Assembly: GCF_900116065.1 (NCBI RefSeq)
Contig: NZ_FOZV01000008.1
Coordinates: 45,477 to 109,476, forward strand
Direction of reading: 5' to 3'
DNA from: Brevundimonas viscosa
GTDB lineage: Bacteria; Pseudomonadota; Alphaproteobacteria; Caulobacterales; Caulobacteraceae
Length of the DNA: 64,000 nucleotides
In this document: piece by piece, positions 51,023-59,647 of the stretch
Position numbering within the stretch: the first letter of the stretch is position 1
Layout: each line of letters opens with the position of its first letter
Notes under the pieces: generated by a model
What the model saw: only the letters and a program-made list of their open reading frames with translations
Told to the model about the DNA's origin: nothing
Database searches by the model: none
Made by a program: the position numbers and the translations under genes

Positions 51023-52285
51023 TCAACCGCGCATTAGCCGACGCCGGCGTTGGCGCTCACCGTTCCGTAGTCGGGTCAACTCATCCAACCGGACCAAATG
51101 CCGATGGTACTCATCGGTTACGGGCTGATCCATTCGGTCGCGAAAGTGGCTGGTAAATCCTCTATAATACGGACCGTGCAGAGCGGCCCATTCGGCTTGA
51201 AAACGCAATAAGGCCTCCCTCTCCACCTGCTCCCGCTTCGTGTTTTCGAATTCTCGCTCCCACGGACGGTGACCGTACTCGTTGTAGCTCACGGTTTCGC
51301 CGGAGGTGTAGGTCGCCCACATAGTTCCGCCCATGTGGACGTGTCTGGGGTCGGGCATCAGCAAGTAGCCATCGCCAAGCTTCCGCCAGTGATCGCAACG
51401 GATCGCTCGCTCGGGGTAGAGCCATTCTGGATCAGCAGCGGCGACGTAGCGGTCGGCGCGCTTCTTAATAATGAAATTGATTTCGACCACTTCCTCTTCC
51501 GACAACTGCCGGCCGATCTGGATGTCTCCGAAGTGGAACATGGCGTCGCGCATGAGCCGCCTGTTGGGGCCCAGCCGTGTCGCCGATTGATAGGGGTTGC
51601 GAGCCCACGTTAGGTTGGTCAGCAGAAGAACCTTCTGCGAGCTTAGCGGGAAGATCGTTTGAGTCCCGGCCAAACGGACATCAGGGTCATTCGGGAAGCG
51701 GCACTCCCGTGCACCCGGAAAGCAATCGCGGTTGTAGATGGTGACGGGGTTGTCGGAGAGGATAAACCGCGTCGGTGATGATCCCGCGTCTGCGATCTGC
51801 CAGACGCAATTGGTCCAAGTCGCACAAAAGAGGTTCTGGAGACGCTGGAGCTCTTGAAGCAGGGCGTTCCTGTCGGGTGTCCCGATCACGCTTCGCAGCC
51901 AAGCGATCCCTCTTGGAGTCCGAAGCTTCTGAACGCTCATGTTGCGCAGAAAAGTCTCGAACGCCCCCTCCTCGATCGTTCGGTGGTCGAAGTTGGCGAA
52001 GAACTCAACGCTCGACGGTGCCGTCCTGTCTAAGTTGCCGAAAAAGAACCGCTCGACATCTGTGTTTTCGCCATCCGTTCCGTACGTCGTGTATAGATCG
52101 TCCTGAGCGAAGCACCGTCTAGGTCCCCAGAAATTGAGGGCCCTGCGTGTGTGAATATGGCCGTCGCTCTCAACCCTATCTGGCCGAAGGTCGAGGTAGT
52201 GCAGCCGGTGCTGCCCTGCAGGGAGGAACCGCTTCTGGTACCACTCGGGTACATAGTGATTGTGCCGGTGACTTCTTGTGCTCAT
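51023..52285 (-). CDS. DUF4238 domain protein
   Basis: 420-aa protein of unknown function. The N-terminal HNHYVPEWYQKRFLP is the hallmark of DUF4238 proteins, followed by FILSDNPVTIYNR, typical of the same family. There is no signal or membrane segment. The ATG at 52285 is chosen over one 54 bases upstream because the family motif begins close to it. It is transcribed toward the integrase, 15 bases from the integrase stop, and is the outermost gene of island B next to the tRNA, a common cargo slot. Confidence 0.82.
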   Translation of the reverse strand: MSTRSHRHNHYVPEWYQKRFLPAGQHRLHYLDLRPDRVESDGHIHTRRALNFWGPRRCFAQDDLYTTYGTDGENTDVERFFFGNLDRTAPSSVEFFANFDHRTIEEGAFETFLRNMSVQKLRTPRGIAWLRSVIGTPDRNALLQELQRLQNLFCATWTNCVWQIADAGSSPTRFILSDNPVTIYNRDCFPGARECRFPNDPDVRLAGTQTIFPLSSQKVLLLTNLTWARNPYQSATRLGPNRRLMRDAMFHFGDIQIGRQLSEEEVVEINFIIKKRADRYVAAADPEWLYPERAIRCDHWRKLGDGYLLMPDPRHVHMGGTMWATYTSGETVSYNEYGHRPWEREFENTKREQVEREALLRFQAEWAALHGPYYRGFTSHFRDRMDQPVTDEYHRHLVRLDELTRLRNGERQRRRRLMRG

Positions 52286-52392
52286 GGAGAAGCCGTCCCC
52301 TTCCCAAAGGCAACCGTTGAGCGGCCGCCCCAAGGACACAGGCCGATGAGATGATCAGCCTGAGAACGTTTTGGCAACCATGCGGCGCTGCG

Positions 52393-52412
52393 GCGGCGCT
52401 CGGAGAATGGCG
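52393..52412. repeat. Island right-end motif, copy in island B
   Basis: GCGGCGCTCGGAGAATGGCG is identical to 29789-29808. Immediately to its left GCGGCGCTGCGG (52382-52393) resembles the left-end motifs at 20098 and 30009. It is a candidate integrase arm-site cluster. Confidence 0.7.
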
Positions 52413-52516
52413 AAAGCCGGCGAAATGCGTGAAAGCTGAGTGAAAACAATGGGCTTGCGTCGTGCCTCCGACGCCGCCCCTAAGCGGCGCCTGTTTGGCG
52501 CTAACCCATTGATTTG

Positions 52517-52578
52517 ATTATGGTGCGGGCGGTCGGGCTCGAACCGACACTCCTTTCGGAACCGGATTTTGAGTCCGG
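52517..52578 (-). repeat. Proximal attachment site of island B within tRNA-Leu
   Basis: 62 bases, exact match to 29912-29973. They include the last 58 bases of the tRNA gene (its 3' portion with CCA) plus four bases beyond it. The insertion therefore restored an intact tRNA using the element's own copy of the 3' end. Confidence 0.92.
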
Positions 52579-52605
52579 CGCGTCTACCAGTTTCACCACG
52601 CCCGC
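52521..52605 (-). tRNA. tRNA-Leu (anticodon CAA)
   Basis: 85-nt gene with encoded CCA. The acceptor GCGGGCG pairs with CGCCCGC. The anticodon stem CCGGA/TCCGG encloses loop CTCAAAA, giving anticodon CAA. A class II variable arm (TTCCGAAAGGAG) and T-arm GTCGG-TTCGAGC-CCGAC are intact. It serves as the integration target for the islands to its left. Confidence 0.95.
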
Positions 52606-52661
52606 ATGGCGGGGGAGGTAGAGCCCCCTCGCGGGGAATGCAACTCGCTCGCCTTGCAGGA

Positions 52662-53435
52662 TCAACTCCCCAGCCGGAAGCGCGCCGTAAACCGTATCAC
52701 CTGACCGCGGACGTCCGCTCCCGACCTGGGCGGCGATATCTCGGCACGCTCCGCGGCCCGGATCGCGGCCTGCGCGAACCCGGCGCCCGGCGGCGTCTCC
52801 GTCTCGGCGCGGCAGTCCGCAAGTTCCCACGCCGGACCGATCACGCACGACACCTGCACCGTACCGCTGCCCGACTGCATGGCTTCCCGGGAAGGCGGGA
52901 ACTCTGGCCGGGGCTGCGCCCGCCAGATCGGCGAATCGACGCCGGACGCCCGGCGCAACAGATCGCGGGGCTCATCGAGCGGCGTCCCGCAGGCTGCCAG
53001 CACCGTATCGACGGAGGCGGCCGAGGCCGGGATCGGCAAGCGATAGCGGTGCGGCCGCTCGCCTTCGGCCTCGGGTTCGACCCGCAGATCCAGTTCGCCG
53101 CCGGCGCGGAGCTGCCGGGCCAGGCGGGCGGGCTCCTCGGGGCCGAGAACCGGCTCTCCGGGACGGGCGAACCAGCGCTGTTCCTCGTCGGCGATCGCGC
53201 CGGCCGAAACCCGCACCATCCGCGACTCCCCGGTCGAGACCGGCAGTCCGGATACGAGCATGTCCAGCACGCCTTCCCGGCAGCGGAGGGCGAGGATGTT
53301 CTGGTCGAAGGTCAGCGACGCCGCCGTAAGCCCCAGCTCCGGCCGGATGGCGAGATCCCAGTCGCCTTCGGGGTCCGTCGCGGGGGCCGACGCGCCCAGA
53401 AGGACGGCGAGACCGAGGATCAGCGGGTCGCTCAT
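52662..53435 (-). CDS. Secreted protein with TonB C-terminal-like domain (paralogue 1)
   Basis: 257-aa predicted exported protein (N-terminal PLILGLAVLLGASAPA). The last 80 residues (GTVQVSCVIGPAWELADCRA, GAGFAQAAIRAAERAEISPP) follow the TonB_C-like pattern used by TonB homologues and energy-transduction-like proteins, here with an extra Cys pair. There is no N-terminal anchor-Pro-rich linker as in real TonB. It lies just downstream of a paralogue in the same orientation. Function unknown. Confidence 0.68.
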   Translation of the reverse strand: MSDPLILGLAVLLGASAPATDPEGDWDLAIRPELGLTAASLTFDQNILALRCREGVLDMLVSGLPVSTGESRMVRVSAGAIADEEQRWFARPGEPVLGPEEPARLARQLRAGGELDLRVEPEAEGERPHRYRLPIPASAASVDTVLAACGTPLDEPRDLLRRASGVDSPIWRAQPRPEFPPSREAMQSGSGTVQVSCVIGPAWELADCRAETETPPGAGFAQAAIRAAERAEISPPRSGADVRGQVIRFTARFRLGS

Positions 53436-53466
53436 GAGCGCATCCGTCGCGGGAGGGACGTCCGGG

Positions 53467-54327
53467 TCAACCTTCGGCCTCCCGCTCCTCGCGGCGTTTG
53501 CGGCGATTCTCGCGCATGCGTTCGCGATCCTCGCGGGTTTCATAGCCCTGGATGACGAAATTGACCCTGAAGGAGACCATCACGGGGGGCAGGTCGGTCA
53601 GTCCGCCGGTGTCGCGGACGCGGGCGCGACGCACCGCCTGGAGGGTCTCCCCCCCGAAGCCGCCGTCGCGAGGATGCTCGGTCTCGATGGTGCAGTCGCT
53701 CAGGGCCCCGTCGGGATCGACCAGGCAGGTGGTCACGGCGAAGCCGCGCGCGTAGCGCGAGCGGGACGGGAAATCGACCACCGGGCGGCGCGCCCAGACG
53801 AGGTTCTCGGGGAGGCCGCTCTCCGGCAAGGAGTCGAGCCTGGCGTCGCGGGGGTCGACCAGCGGACGCTCGCAGGCGGTGAGCGTCTCGTCGATGGAGC
53901 CGGGCGAAGCCGGCAGGGTGACGTCGTAGCGCAGCGCGCGCCCCGGCCCGGCCCCGTCGGGGACGCGGATCTGCAGCCGCCCGCCCTGGCGCAGTTTGCG
54001 CGCGAAGGGCGCCGGGAAGCTGCTCACCGCGATCGTGTCGTTGACGCCCACGTTCCAGGACTGCGGCGCAAGTTCGTCGTCGGCGAAGGCCACGTCCAGC
54101 GTCCGGGTCTCGCCCGCGCCGGCAGCCGGCAGGCCGGACAGGAAGGCCTCGTAGCCGCCGTCGACGCAGCGGACGGCGATGCCGAGGCCATTGTCGTAGA
54201 CGGTGTAGGCCATGATCGCGTCGGTGCGGGTGTTTCGGTGCAGATCCCAGTCGCGGGCGGCGTCCTGGGCCACCGCGGGAAGGGCGACCGCGAGGGCGAG
54301 GATGGGCGGGAGCGACGTCAGACGCAT
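53467..54327 (-). CDS. Secreted protein with TonB C-terminal-like domain (paralogue 2)
   Basis: 286-aa exported protein (signal peptide MRLTSLPPILALAVALPAVA, GGAGTCC ribosome site). The middle domain resembles paralogue 1 (FARKLRQGGRLQIRVPD against LARQLRAGGELDLRVEP). The C-terminal TonB_C-like part contains FAVTTCLVDPDGALSDCTIE. It ends in a highly charged tail (REDRERMRENRRKRREE). The two genes are separated by about 30 bases and probably cotranscribed. Function unknown. Confidence 0.68.
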   Translation of the reverse strand: MRLTSLPPILALAVALPAVAQDAARDWDLHRNTRTDAIMAYTVYDNGLGIAVRCVDGGYEAFLSGLPAAGAGETRTLDVAFADDELAPQSWNVGVNDTIAVSSFPAPFARKLRQGGRLQIRVPDGAGPGRALRYDVTLPASPGSIDETLTACERPLVDPRDARLDSLPESGLPENLVWARRPVVDFPSRSRYARGFAVTTCLVDPDGALSDCTIETEHPRDGGFGGETLQAVRRARVRDTGGLTDLPPVMVSFRVNFVIQGYETREDRERMRENRRKRREEREAEG

Positions 54328-54463
54328 GAAGGACTCCGTTCGGGCTCCGCATCCTAGACCTGTCCCGCGCCGCTTCGCTATCTCAGGTTCTGTCCAAAGC
54401 TTAATCCGCCGGCCGCATCCGTCTGCGGTCGCCAGCGCCTCCTGCCCCGCAAGGAGAGCGAAG

Positions 54464-55546
54464 ATGCGGATGAAACGACTGATGGCGGCGGCGCTCGGCG
54501 GACTGGCCATGGCCTGCCAGGGGCCCGCGGCGGTGCTGGCGCAGGAGGCGGCGGCGAACGTCCCGGGCGCCGGTCATGCGGCGATCACCCGGGAGCACCG
54601 GATCCGGGCGCTGGACACCCTGGAACGGCGCCTGGCCCACTATGTGATGGCCGAGCGCACCCCGGCCATCCGGGCCCGGCTGGCGGCGCGGCGTGCGGCG
54701 CTGCTGGAGATCGCCGATCCGGAGGCGTTCCGGCAGACGATCAACGCGGAACTGCTGGTCGCATCCGGCGACAAGCATCTGCAGGTGTGGCTGGAGCCGC
54801 GCAGCCGCGACGAGCCGGCGGCCGCCGGCCCGCCGCCCACTCTGGAGCAGATGGCGGCCGTCGAGGCGGCCAACGGCTGGGGCGTGCGCGAGGCGAAGGT
54901 GCTGGAGAACGGCGTCGCCTGGCTGGATCTCGCCGCCTTCAGCGGCCACCCCGACTCGGCGGCGGCGATCGATGCGGTCATGGCGCGGCTGGCGGGGGCG
55001 CGGGCGCTGGTGATCGACCTGCGCGACAACCTCGGCGGCGGCGAGGTCGCGCTGCGCCAGCTGATGGGGCATCTGGCGCCCGAGCCGATGCGGCTGGAGG
55101 ACATCTCGTTCCGCCGCTGCGCCCCCGATCCGGCCGATCCGGAGGGCTGTATCCAGGACGGCGGCCGCGACATCTTCGAACGCTACGCCAACCGGGTGGC
55201 GGCGCCGGCGTTTCCGGACCAGCCGATCCGGGTGCTGGTCGGGCCCGGGACCTTCTCCGCCGCAGAGGCGGTCGCCTATGCGCTGCAGGCGTCGGGCCGG
55301 GCGACGGTGATCGGCGAGCCGACGGGCGGCGGGGCCAACCCCTCGACGGGCATGGACCTGGGGCCGTGGTTCACGGTGATCATGCCCATCGGCGAAGCGC
55401 GGCGCCCGGTCACCGGGACCAATTGGGAGGGCGTCGGCGTCCAACCGGACATCGTCGTCCCGGCGGCGCAGGCGGGGGCGGAGGCGCTGCGTCGCCTGAA
55501 CGCAGCGCCCCCGTCGGCCGGCCTCAACCCGTCAGGGCTGCACTGA
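54464..55546 (+). CDS. S41 family peptidase-like protein (tail-specific protease/IRBP type)
   Basis: 360-aa exported protein with signal MAAALGGLAMACQGPAAVLA. The S41 core includes ALVIDLRDNLGGGE (182-194), the serine nucleophile Ser265 in GPGTFSAAEAV, and VIGEPTGGGANPS. There is no PDZ domain; the helical N-terminus (about 40-105) matches the IRBP-like subfamily. AAGGAGAG precedes the ATG. It would cleave periplasmic peptides. Substrate unknown. Confidence 0.87.
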   Translation: MRMKRLMAAALGGLAMACQGPAAVLAQEAAANVPGAGHAAITREHRIRALDTLERRLAHYVMAERTPAIRARLAARRAALLEIADPEAFRQTINAELLVASGDKHLQVWLEPRSRDEPAAAGPPPTLEQMAAVEAANGWGVREAKVLENGVAWLDLAAFSGHPDSAAAIDAVMARLAGARALVIDLRDNLGGGEVALRQLMGHLAPEPMRLEDISFRRCAPDPADPEGCIQDGGRDIFERYANRVAAPAFPDQPIRVLVGPGTFSAAEAVAYALQASGRATVIGEPTGGGANPSTGMDLGPWFTVIMPIGEARRPVTGTNWEGVGVQPDIVVPAAQAGAEALRRLNAAPPSAGLNPSGLH

Positions 55547-55631
55547 GCAGTATGCTCGCGGGCAGTCCGAGGAAGAGAACCGCGGCGAACAGGGCGACCT
55601 CGAACCGATCGCCAGGCTGAATCTGTCTCAT
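55524..55631 (-). CDS. Small predicted membrane protein (35 aa)
   Basis: A 35-codon frame, MRQIQPGDRFEVALFAAVLF followed by LGLPASILLSAALTG, preceded by a strong AAGGAGACGGTA-ATG ribosome site. It would be a single-pass membrane peptide with a short cytoplasmic N-terminus. Its 3' end overlaps the end of the S41 gene on the other strand. The ribosome site and hydrophobic profile are the only support; there is no known family. Confidence 0.45.
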   Translation of the reverse strand: MRQIQPGDRFEVALFAAVLFLGLPASILLSAALTG

Positions 55632-55755
55632 TACCGTCTCCTTCCGAACGACCGCAATGTCTGCGGTCTCAATAGCGCAAGGATAGGGGCGGTCGCGGCG
55701 TGACAGTGACGGAAGGTCGGTGGTTGAACCGCAGGATCTGCGGTACGCTGTCGGC

Positions 55756-56232
55756 ATGACCGCAGAAGTGATGCTCGACCGGATCGACCGGCGCATCCTC
55801 GCCTCGCTGCAGGCCGAGGGCCGGATCACCAACCAGGCGCTGGCGGAGCGGGTGGCGATGTCGCCCAGCGCCTGCCTCGCCCGTGTCCGGAGGCTTGAGC
55901 AGGCAGGGGTGATCGACGGCTACATGGCGCGGCTGGATCCCCTGAAGCTGGGGCCGCGACTCGTCGTGTTCGCGGAGATATGGCTCGAGAAGCACCACCC
56001 GGCCAACTTCGCCGCCTTCGAGGCCGCGGTCGCGGAAATCCCGGAAATCGTCGAGGCTTCCCATGTCACCGGGGATTTCGACTACCTGCTCAAGGTCGTC
56101 GTCCCGGACATGGCTTCCTGGACCCGGCTAGCCGAGGCACTGGTGGCGCGGGACATCGGTGTCGACCGGGTGTCCACCCACGTCCTCATGACCAAGCCCA
56201 AGGTTTTCAGGGGTTACCCCGTACTACCCTGA
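55756..56232 (+). CDS. Lrp/AsnC-family transcriptional regulator
   Basis: 158-aa regulator with N-terminal winged helix (LDRIDRRILASLQAEGRITN, ALAERVAMSPSACLARVRRL) and C-terminal RAM effector domain (ASHVTGDFDYLLKVVVPDM). Such proteins sense amino acids and form octamers. I use the ATG at 55756; a GTG at 55720 would add 12 residues. It is divergent from the small membrane frame at 55631 and converges on the FAH-family gene. Confidence 0.92.
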   Translation: MTAEVMLDRIDRRILASLQAEGRITNQALAERVAMSPSACLARVRRLEQAGVIDGYMARLDPLKLGPRLVVFAEIWLEKHHPANFAAFEAAVAEIPEIVEASHVTGDFDYLLKVVVPDMASWTRLAEALVARDIGVDRVSTHVLMTKPKVFRGYPVLP

Positions 56233-56243
56233 GCCCGCGCCGA

Positions 56244-57251
56244 TCAAACGGGCGCCACCGTCTGCTCGATGGCGCCGAAGATCGAGTGGTGCTTCTCGTC
56301 CAGCATCTCGATCCGCACGGTGTCGCCGTGCTTGAGGAAGCCGGTTTCCGGCTTGCCGCGCAGGATGGTCTCGACCGTGCGTACCTCGGCGATGCAGGAG
56401 TAGCCGAGGCCGCCCTCGGAGACCGGCTTGCCGGGGCCGCCGTCGGCGTCGCGGTTGGAGACGGTGCCCGAGCCGATGATCGAGCCGGCCCCGAGGCTGC
56501 GGGTCTTCGCCAGGTGGGCGATCAGCGTGCCGAAGTCGAAGGTCATGTCGACGCCGGCGTCGGCGCGACCGAAGTCCTGACCGTTCAGCTGCACCGACAG
56601 GGTGCCGTGCAGCTTGCCGTCCTTCCAGCGGTCGCCCAGCGCGTCCGGGGTGACGAAGACCGGCGACAGGGCCGAGGCGGGCTTGGACTGGACGAAGCCG
56701 AAGCCCTTGGCGAGCTCGGCCGGGATCAGGTTGCGCAGGCTGACGTCGTTGACAAGGCCGACGAGGCGGATGTGCGACAGGGCCTCCTCGCGCGACACGC
56801 CCTGGGGCACGTCGCCGGTGACCACCACCACCTCGGCCTCCAGATCGCAGCCCCAGGCCTCGTCCTTCAGCGGGATCGGATCGCGCGGGGCGAGGAAGCT
56901 GTCCGAACCGCCCTGGTACATCAGCGGGTCGGTCCAGAAACTCTCGGGCATCTCCGCGCCGCGGGCCTGCCGAACGAGGGCGACGTGGTTCACATAGGCC
57001 GAGCCGTCGGCCCACTGGTAGGCGCGGGGCAGGGGCGAGGCGGCCTCGCGCTCGTGGAAGCGGCCGCGCGGCACGCCGCCGTGTTCGAGGCTTTCGGCCA
57101 GGGCGCGCAGGTCGGGCTCGACCCGGTCCCAGTCGTCCAGCGCCGCCTGCAGCGTCGGCGCGATCAGGAAGGCGTCGGTGAACCAGGCGAGGTCGTCCGA
57201 GACGACGACGAGGCGGCCGTCCCGGCCGTGCTTGAGCGAGGCGAGTTTCAT
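56244..57251 (-). CDS. Fumarylacetoacetate hydrolase family protein
   Basis: 335-aa metal-dependent C-C hydrolase. The FAH fold is marked by CDLEAEVVVVTGDVP (acidic metal ligands), GLVNDVSLRNLIP, QSKPASALSPVFVTPD and GAGSIIGSGTVSN. Full-length members with this N-terminal domain act on fumarylacetoacetate (tyrosine catabolism) or similar 2,4-diketo acids. No other tyrosine-pathway gene is adjacent. An Lrp regulator converges on it, which is suggestive only. Confidence 0.9.
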   Translation of the reverse strand: MKLASLKHGRDGRLVVVSDDLAWFTDAFLIAPTLQAALDDWDRVEPDLRALAESLEHGGVPRGRFHEREAASPLPRAYQWADGSAYVNHVALVRQARGAEMPESFWTDPLMYQGGSDSFLAPRDPIPLKDEAWGCDLEAEVVVVTGDVPQGVSREEALSHIRLVGLVNDVSLRNLIPAELAKGFGFVQSKPASALSPVFVTPDALGDRWKDGKLHGTLSVQLNGQDFGRADAGVDMTFDFGTLIAHLAKTRSLGAGSIIGSGTVSNRDADGGPGKPVSEGGLGYSCIAEVRTVETILRGKPETGFLKHGDTVRIEMLDEKHHSIFGAIEQTVAPV

Positions 57252-57301
57252 GCCCGAGGCCTAGCCGGTTTCGGCGGGCGGGGGAACCACCGCCGCCGGT
57301 C

Positions 57302-58069
57302 TCAGCCGCGGCTGAGGCGCGATCCGCGCTCCCCGACTCCGGTCAGCTCGGCGAGGGCGGCGCGAAGTTCGGCCACCCGCCGCGACTCGTGTCGCCAGTG
57401 CTCGTTGAAGGCCGCCACCGCGAGGCGCAGCGCGTCCGTCTGCTCCCGGGCGGTCATCTCGCGGCGGCGGGGGCGGCGGGCGTCGGGTCCGTCGCTCCGT
57501 CCCGGGGCTCCGGCGACGTTGATGGTGATGGCTGCCCCGACGGCCGACGCGCGCGGCCCTTCCGCCCGGTGATCGTCCGCCGCGGAAGAGCCGCCGTGCT
57601 CGCCCAGGTCCGGGGAGTCATGCGTTCCGCCGGCGCCGTCGTGATCGGCGTGGTCGTCGCCATCGCCATGGCCATGGCGGTGCGCGGGCCGCCCGGCCAC
57701 GGCGGCGCGCAGGTCGCCGACCCGCCCGGCCAGTCCCGGGTCGGCCACGGAGACGGCGACGACCGCCGCGAGGGTCCGGCCCAGACGGCGATCGATCGTC
57801 TCGAGCAGATGCTGGGCCCGCCCGCGCAGCGCGAGATCGTCCGCCTTCATCGCCTCCTTGGCCGCCTTGTCTATGGCCCTCCAGATCGCGGGGGTGGCGT
57901 CGCCTTCGTGGGCGCGGGAGCTCACGCCGAGCCACCAGCCGAAGAGACCGGCGGCGAGCAGCAGCAGGCCGAGGGCCAGCCAGAGCACCGGATCCGCGCC
58001 GACCAGCAACGGCGGATCCAGCGGCGCGTTCGCCGGATCGGCCGAGACGAAGTCGCTGCCGTAAGACAT
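57302..58069 (-). CDS. Unknown membrane protein with His/Asp-rich region
   Basis: 255-aa protein. One transmembrane helix near residues 27-47 (VLWLALGLLLLAAGLFGWWL) is followed by a helical segment with AIDKAAKEAMKADDLALRGR, a His/Asp/Gly-rich stretch around 130-165 (HRHGHGDGDDHADHD) that could bind metal, and a C-terminal helix. No family recognised. It stands alone between the FAH gene and a small downstream operon. Confidence 0.65.
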   Translation of the reverse strand: MSYGSDFVSADPANAPLDPPLLVGADPVLWLALGLLLLAAGLFGWWLGVSSRAHEGDATPAIWRAIDKAAKEAMKADDLALRGRAQHLLETIDRRLGRTLAAVVAVSVADPGLAGRVGDLRAAVAGRPAHRHGHGDGDDHADHDGAGGTHDSPDLGEHGGSSAADDHRAEGPRASAVGAAITINVAGAPGRSDGPDARRPRRREMTAREQTDALRLAVAAFNEHWRHESRRVAELRAALAELTGVGERGSRLSRG

Positions 58070-58155
58070 GAAGCTCCCCGCCCATGCGCCCGCGGTCTGC
58101 GGCCGGCGTATTCTGCCGCGACGGCCACGCTTGGCAACGGGAAAAGGTTAACGCC

Positions 58156-58419
58156 TCAGACGTTCGGGGTGATCAGCGCCCGCGCCTCAGCCCCCTGCCG
58201 GGCCCCGACCGCACGCACCTCGACCTCCACCGCCACCGATCCCTCAGGCTCGTGGGCCCAGAGGTAGCGGCGCTCGATCTCCACCTCGCGGCCCGAGGGC
58301 GCGAAGCCCGTGAAGCTGTCGCCCCAGGGCGTGATCTTGCGGATGTCGGGCCACGGCAGGGCGCAGGCGGCGTCCAGTTCCTCCAGCGCCATTTCCGAGA
58401 GTTCATCATCGGACGTCAT
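58156..58419 (-). CDS. Unknown small protein
   Basis: 87-aa soluble acidic protein (MTSDDELSEMALEELDAACA, WPDIRKITPWGDSFTGFAP, VEIERRYLWAHEPEG). The start overlaps the previous gene's stop (ATGA), making it the last gene of a coupled operon. No domain recognised; the beta-rich C-terminus could be a small binding domain. Confidence 0.65.
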   Translation of the reverse strand: MTSDDELSEMALEELDAACALPWPDIRKITPWGDSFTGFAPSGREVEIERRYLWAHEPEGSVAVEVEVRAVGARQGAEARALITPNV

Positions 58420-59144
58420 GGCATCGAGGCCTCCAGGGCGGCCCGGTCGGCGGCCGCCCACTGCGGCAGATACTCCCGCAGACGCGTCTCCATCCGGTCG
58501 CGCTCGGCCTGGGGCGCGCGCCAGACGTCGAGCGGTATTACTCCGGGGCCGTCGGGCCCGGCGGCGAGGGCGGCGGTCATGGTCCGCGCGCCGTGCGAGC
58601 AGATCCACCACGCGCTGGCCGTGCTCTCGAACACGACATCGCCGTCGCCGATGCGCTCGTAGGTCGGCAGGCGCACGGCGGGCTGGTCATGGCGCGCCAC
58701 GAACTCGGGATCGGACTCGTTGAGGATCATGATCAGGATGGTCACGGCCTGACGCGCGGAGGTGTCTGCGCAGTTGAAGCCGGCCCACTGGCTGCGCAGA
58801 AGCCCGACGCGGTACCAGTAGGCGCCTTCGACCGGATCGGTCGCCGCGATCCTGCGCCCCATCTCCATCAGGTAGGGCGGAAGGGCGGCGTCGCCCATTG
58901 CCCGTACCTCTGCGATCACGGCCGCGTCCTCGCTGCGCGGCCGTGCGACGAGGGCGGTGAAGCCCTGCTGGGTCGCGGTCCAGTTGGCGACGAAGACGGT
59001 CCCCGGCTCCGGCTCACCCCGCACGGCCGGAACGACGACCTGCCGCCCGAACACCTCCTGCGCCGAAACCGGCGGAGCGAGGGCGAGCGCGGCTGCGAGC
59101 GCGAGGGCCGCATGCGGGTTCACGGGCGCGCCATTCCTCTTCAC
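58416..59144 (-). CDS. Unknown secreted protein
   Basis: 242-aa predicted exported protein with signal peptide ALALAAALALAPPVSAQ after a GTG start that overlaps the methyltransferase stop (GTGA). The body is helical, with LPPYLMEMGRRIAATDPVEG, AYWYRVGLLRSQWAGFNCAD and a later WWICSHGA giving possible disulfide cysteines. The AYWYRVGLLR segment is TPR-like. Function unknown. Confidence 0.7.
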   Translation of the reverse strand: MKRNGAPVNPHAALALAAALALAPPVSAQEVFGRQVVVPAVRGEPEPGTVFVANWTATQQGFTALVARPRSEDAAVIAEVRAMGDAALPPYLMEMGRRIAATDPVEGAYWYRVGLLRSQWAGFNCADTSARQAVTILIMILNESDPEFVARHDQPAVRLPTYERIGDGDVVFESTASAWWICSHGARTMTAALAAGPDGPGVIPLDVWRAPQAERDRMETRLREYLPQWAAADRAALEASMP

Positions 59145-59647
59145 AGCCACCGCCGCACCCGGGTGCGATAGGCCTCGTACTCGGCGCCGAACTTCGCGGC
59201 GAGATAGCGCTCCTCGCGCCGGATGACGAAGCGGTCGACGACCCACAGGCAGGGGGCCAGCAGGACCAGCGCCGCGACGCTGTCCATTGCGATCGACAGG
59301 CCGACGTAGGTGACGGCGAAGCCGAGGTAGATGGGGTTGCGGCTCAGGCCGTAGAGTCCCTTCGTCGCCAGCGCCGTCGACGGCTTCCACGGCTCGACCG
59401 CCGTGCCGATGCGGCGGAAATAGCCGGCCGCGGCGCCGTCCAGCAGCAGGCCGCCGACGATCAGCACGATGGCGACGCCGCGGCGGACCGGGGTCTCCAG
59501 ACCGAAGCCCCACGCCAGCCAGCCGAAGCCGGCGTCGATGCCGAACGGGCTCTGGCCGAGTGTCAGCAGCCCCCAGCCGGCCAGCAGGAAGGCGAAGTAG
59601 ATCAGCGGCGGCGGCGCGATGACGCCCGGATGGTCGCGGCCGGCCAT
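59141..59647 (-). CDS. Isoprenylcysteine/phospholipid methyltransferase-family membrane protein
   Basis: 168-aa polytopic protein with four hydrophobic segments and the ICMT/PEMT signature LYGLSRNPIYLGFAVTYVGL, then ERYLAAKFGAEYEAYRTRVR, which forms the SAM-binding and catalytic end of the family. Bacterial members have varied or unknown substrates. It sits between the cupin and secreted-protein genes with overlapping ends. Confidence 0.85.
   Translation of the reverse strand: MAGRDHPGVIAPPPLIYFAFLLAGWGLLTLGQSPFGIDAGFGWLAWGFGLETPVRRGVAIVLIVGGLLLDGAAAGYFRRIGTAVEPWKPSTALATKGLYGLSRNPIYLGFAVTYVGLSIAMDSVAALVLLAPCLWVVDRFVIRREERYLAAKFGAEYEAYRTRVRRWL

Larger units (their letters stand above)
29912..52578. 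mobile_element. Island B: 22.6-kb integrative element at tRNA-Leu with a restriction/nuclease cargo
   Basis: The element is bounded by a 62-base exact direct repeat (29912-29973 and 52517-52578) that is the 3' portion of tRNA-Leu. It encodes a tyrosine integrase near the tRNA end, a primase-helicase, a small HTH protein and a resolvase, plus the defence-like gene run at 30273-45055 and a DUF4238 gene. No capsid, tail, conjugation or partition genes are seen, so it resembles a phage-satellite-like or simple integrative element rather than a prophage or ICE. Confidence 0.85.
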
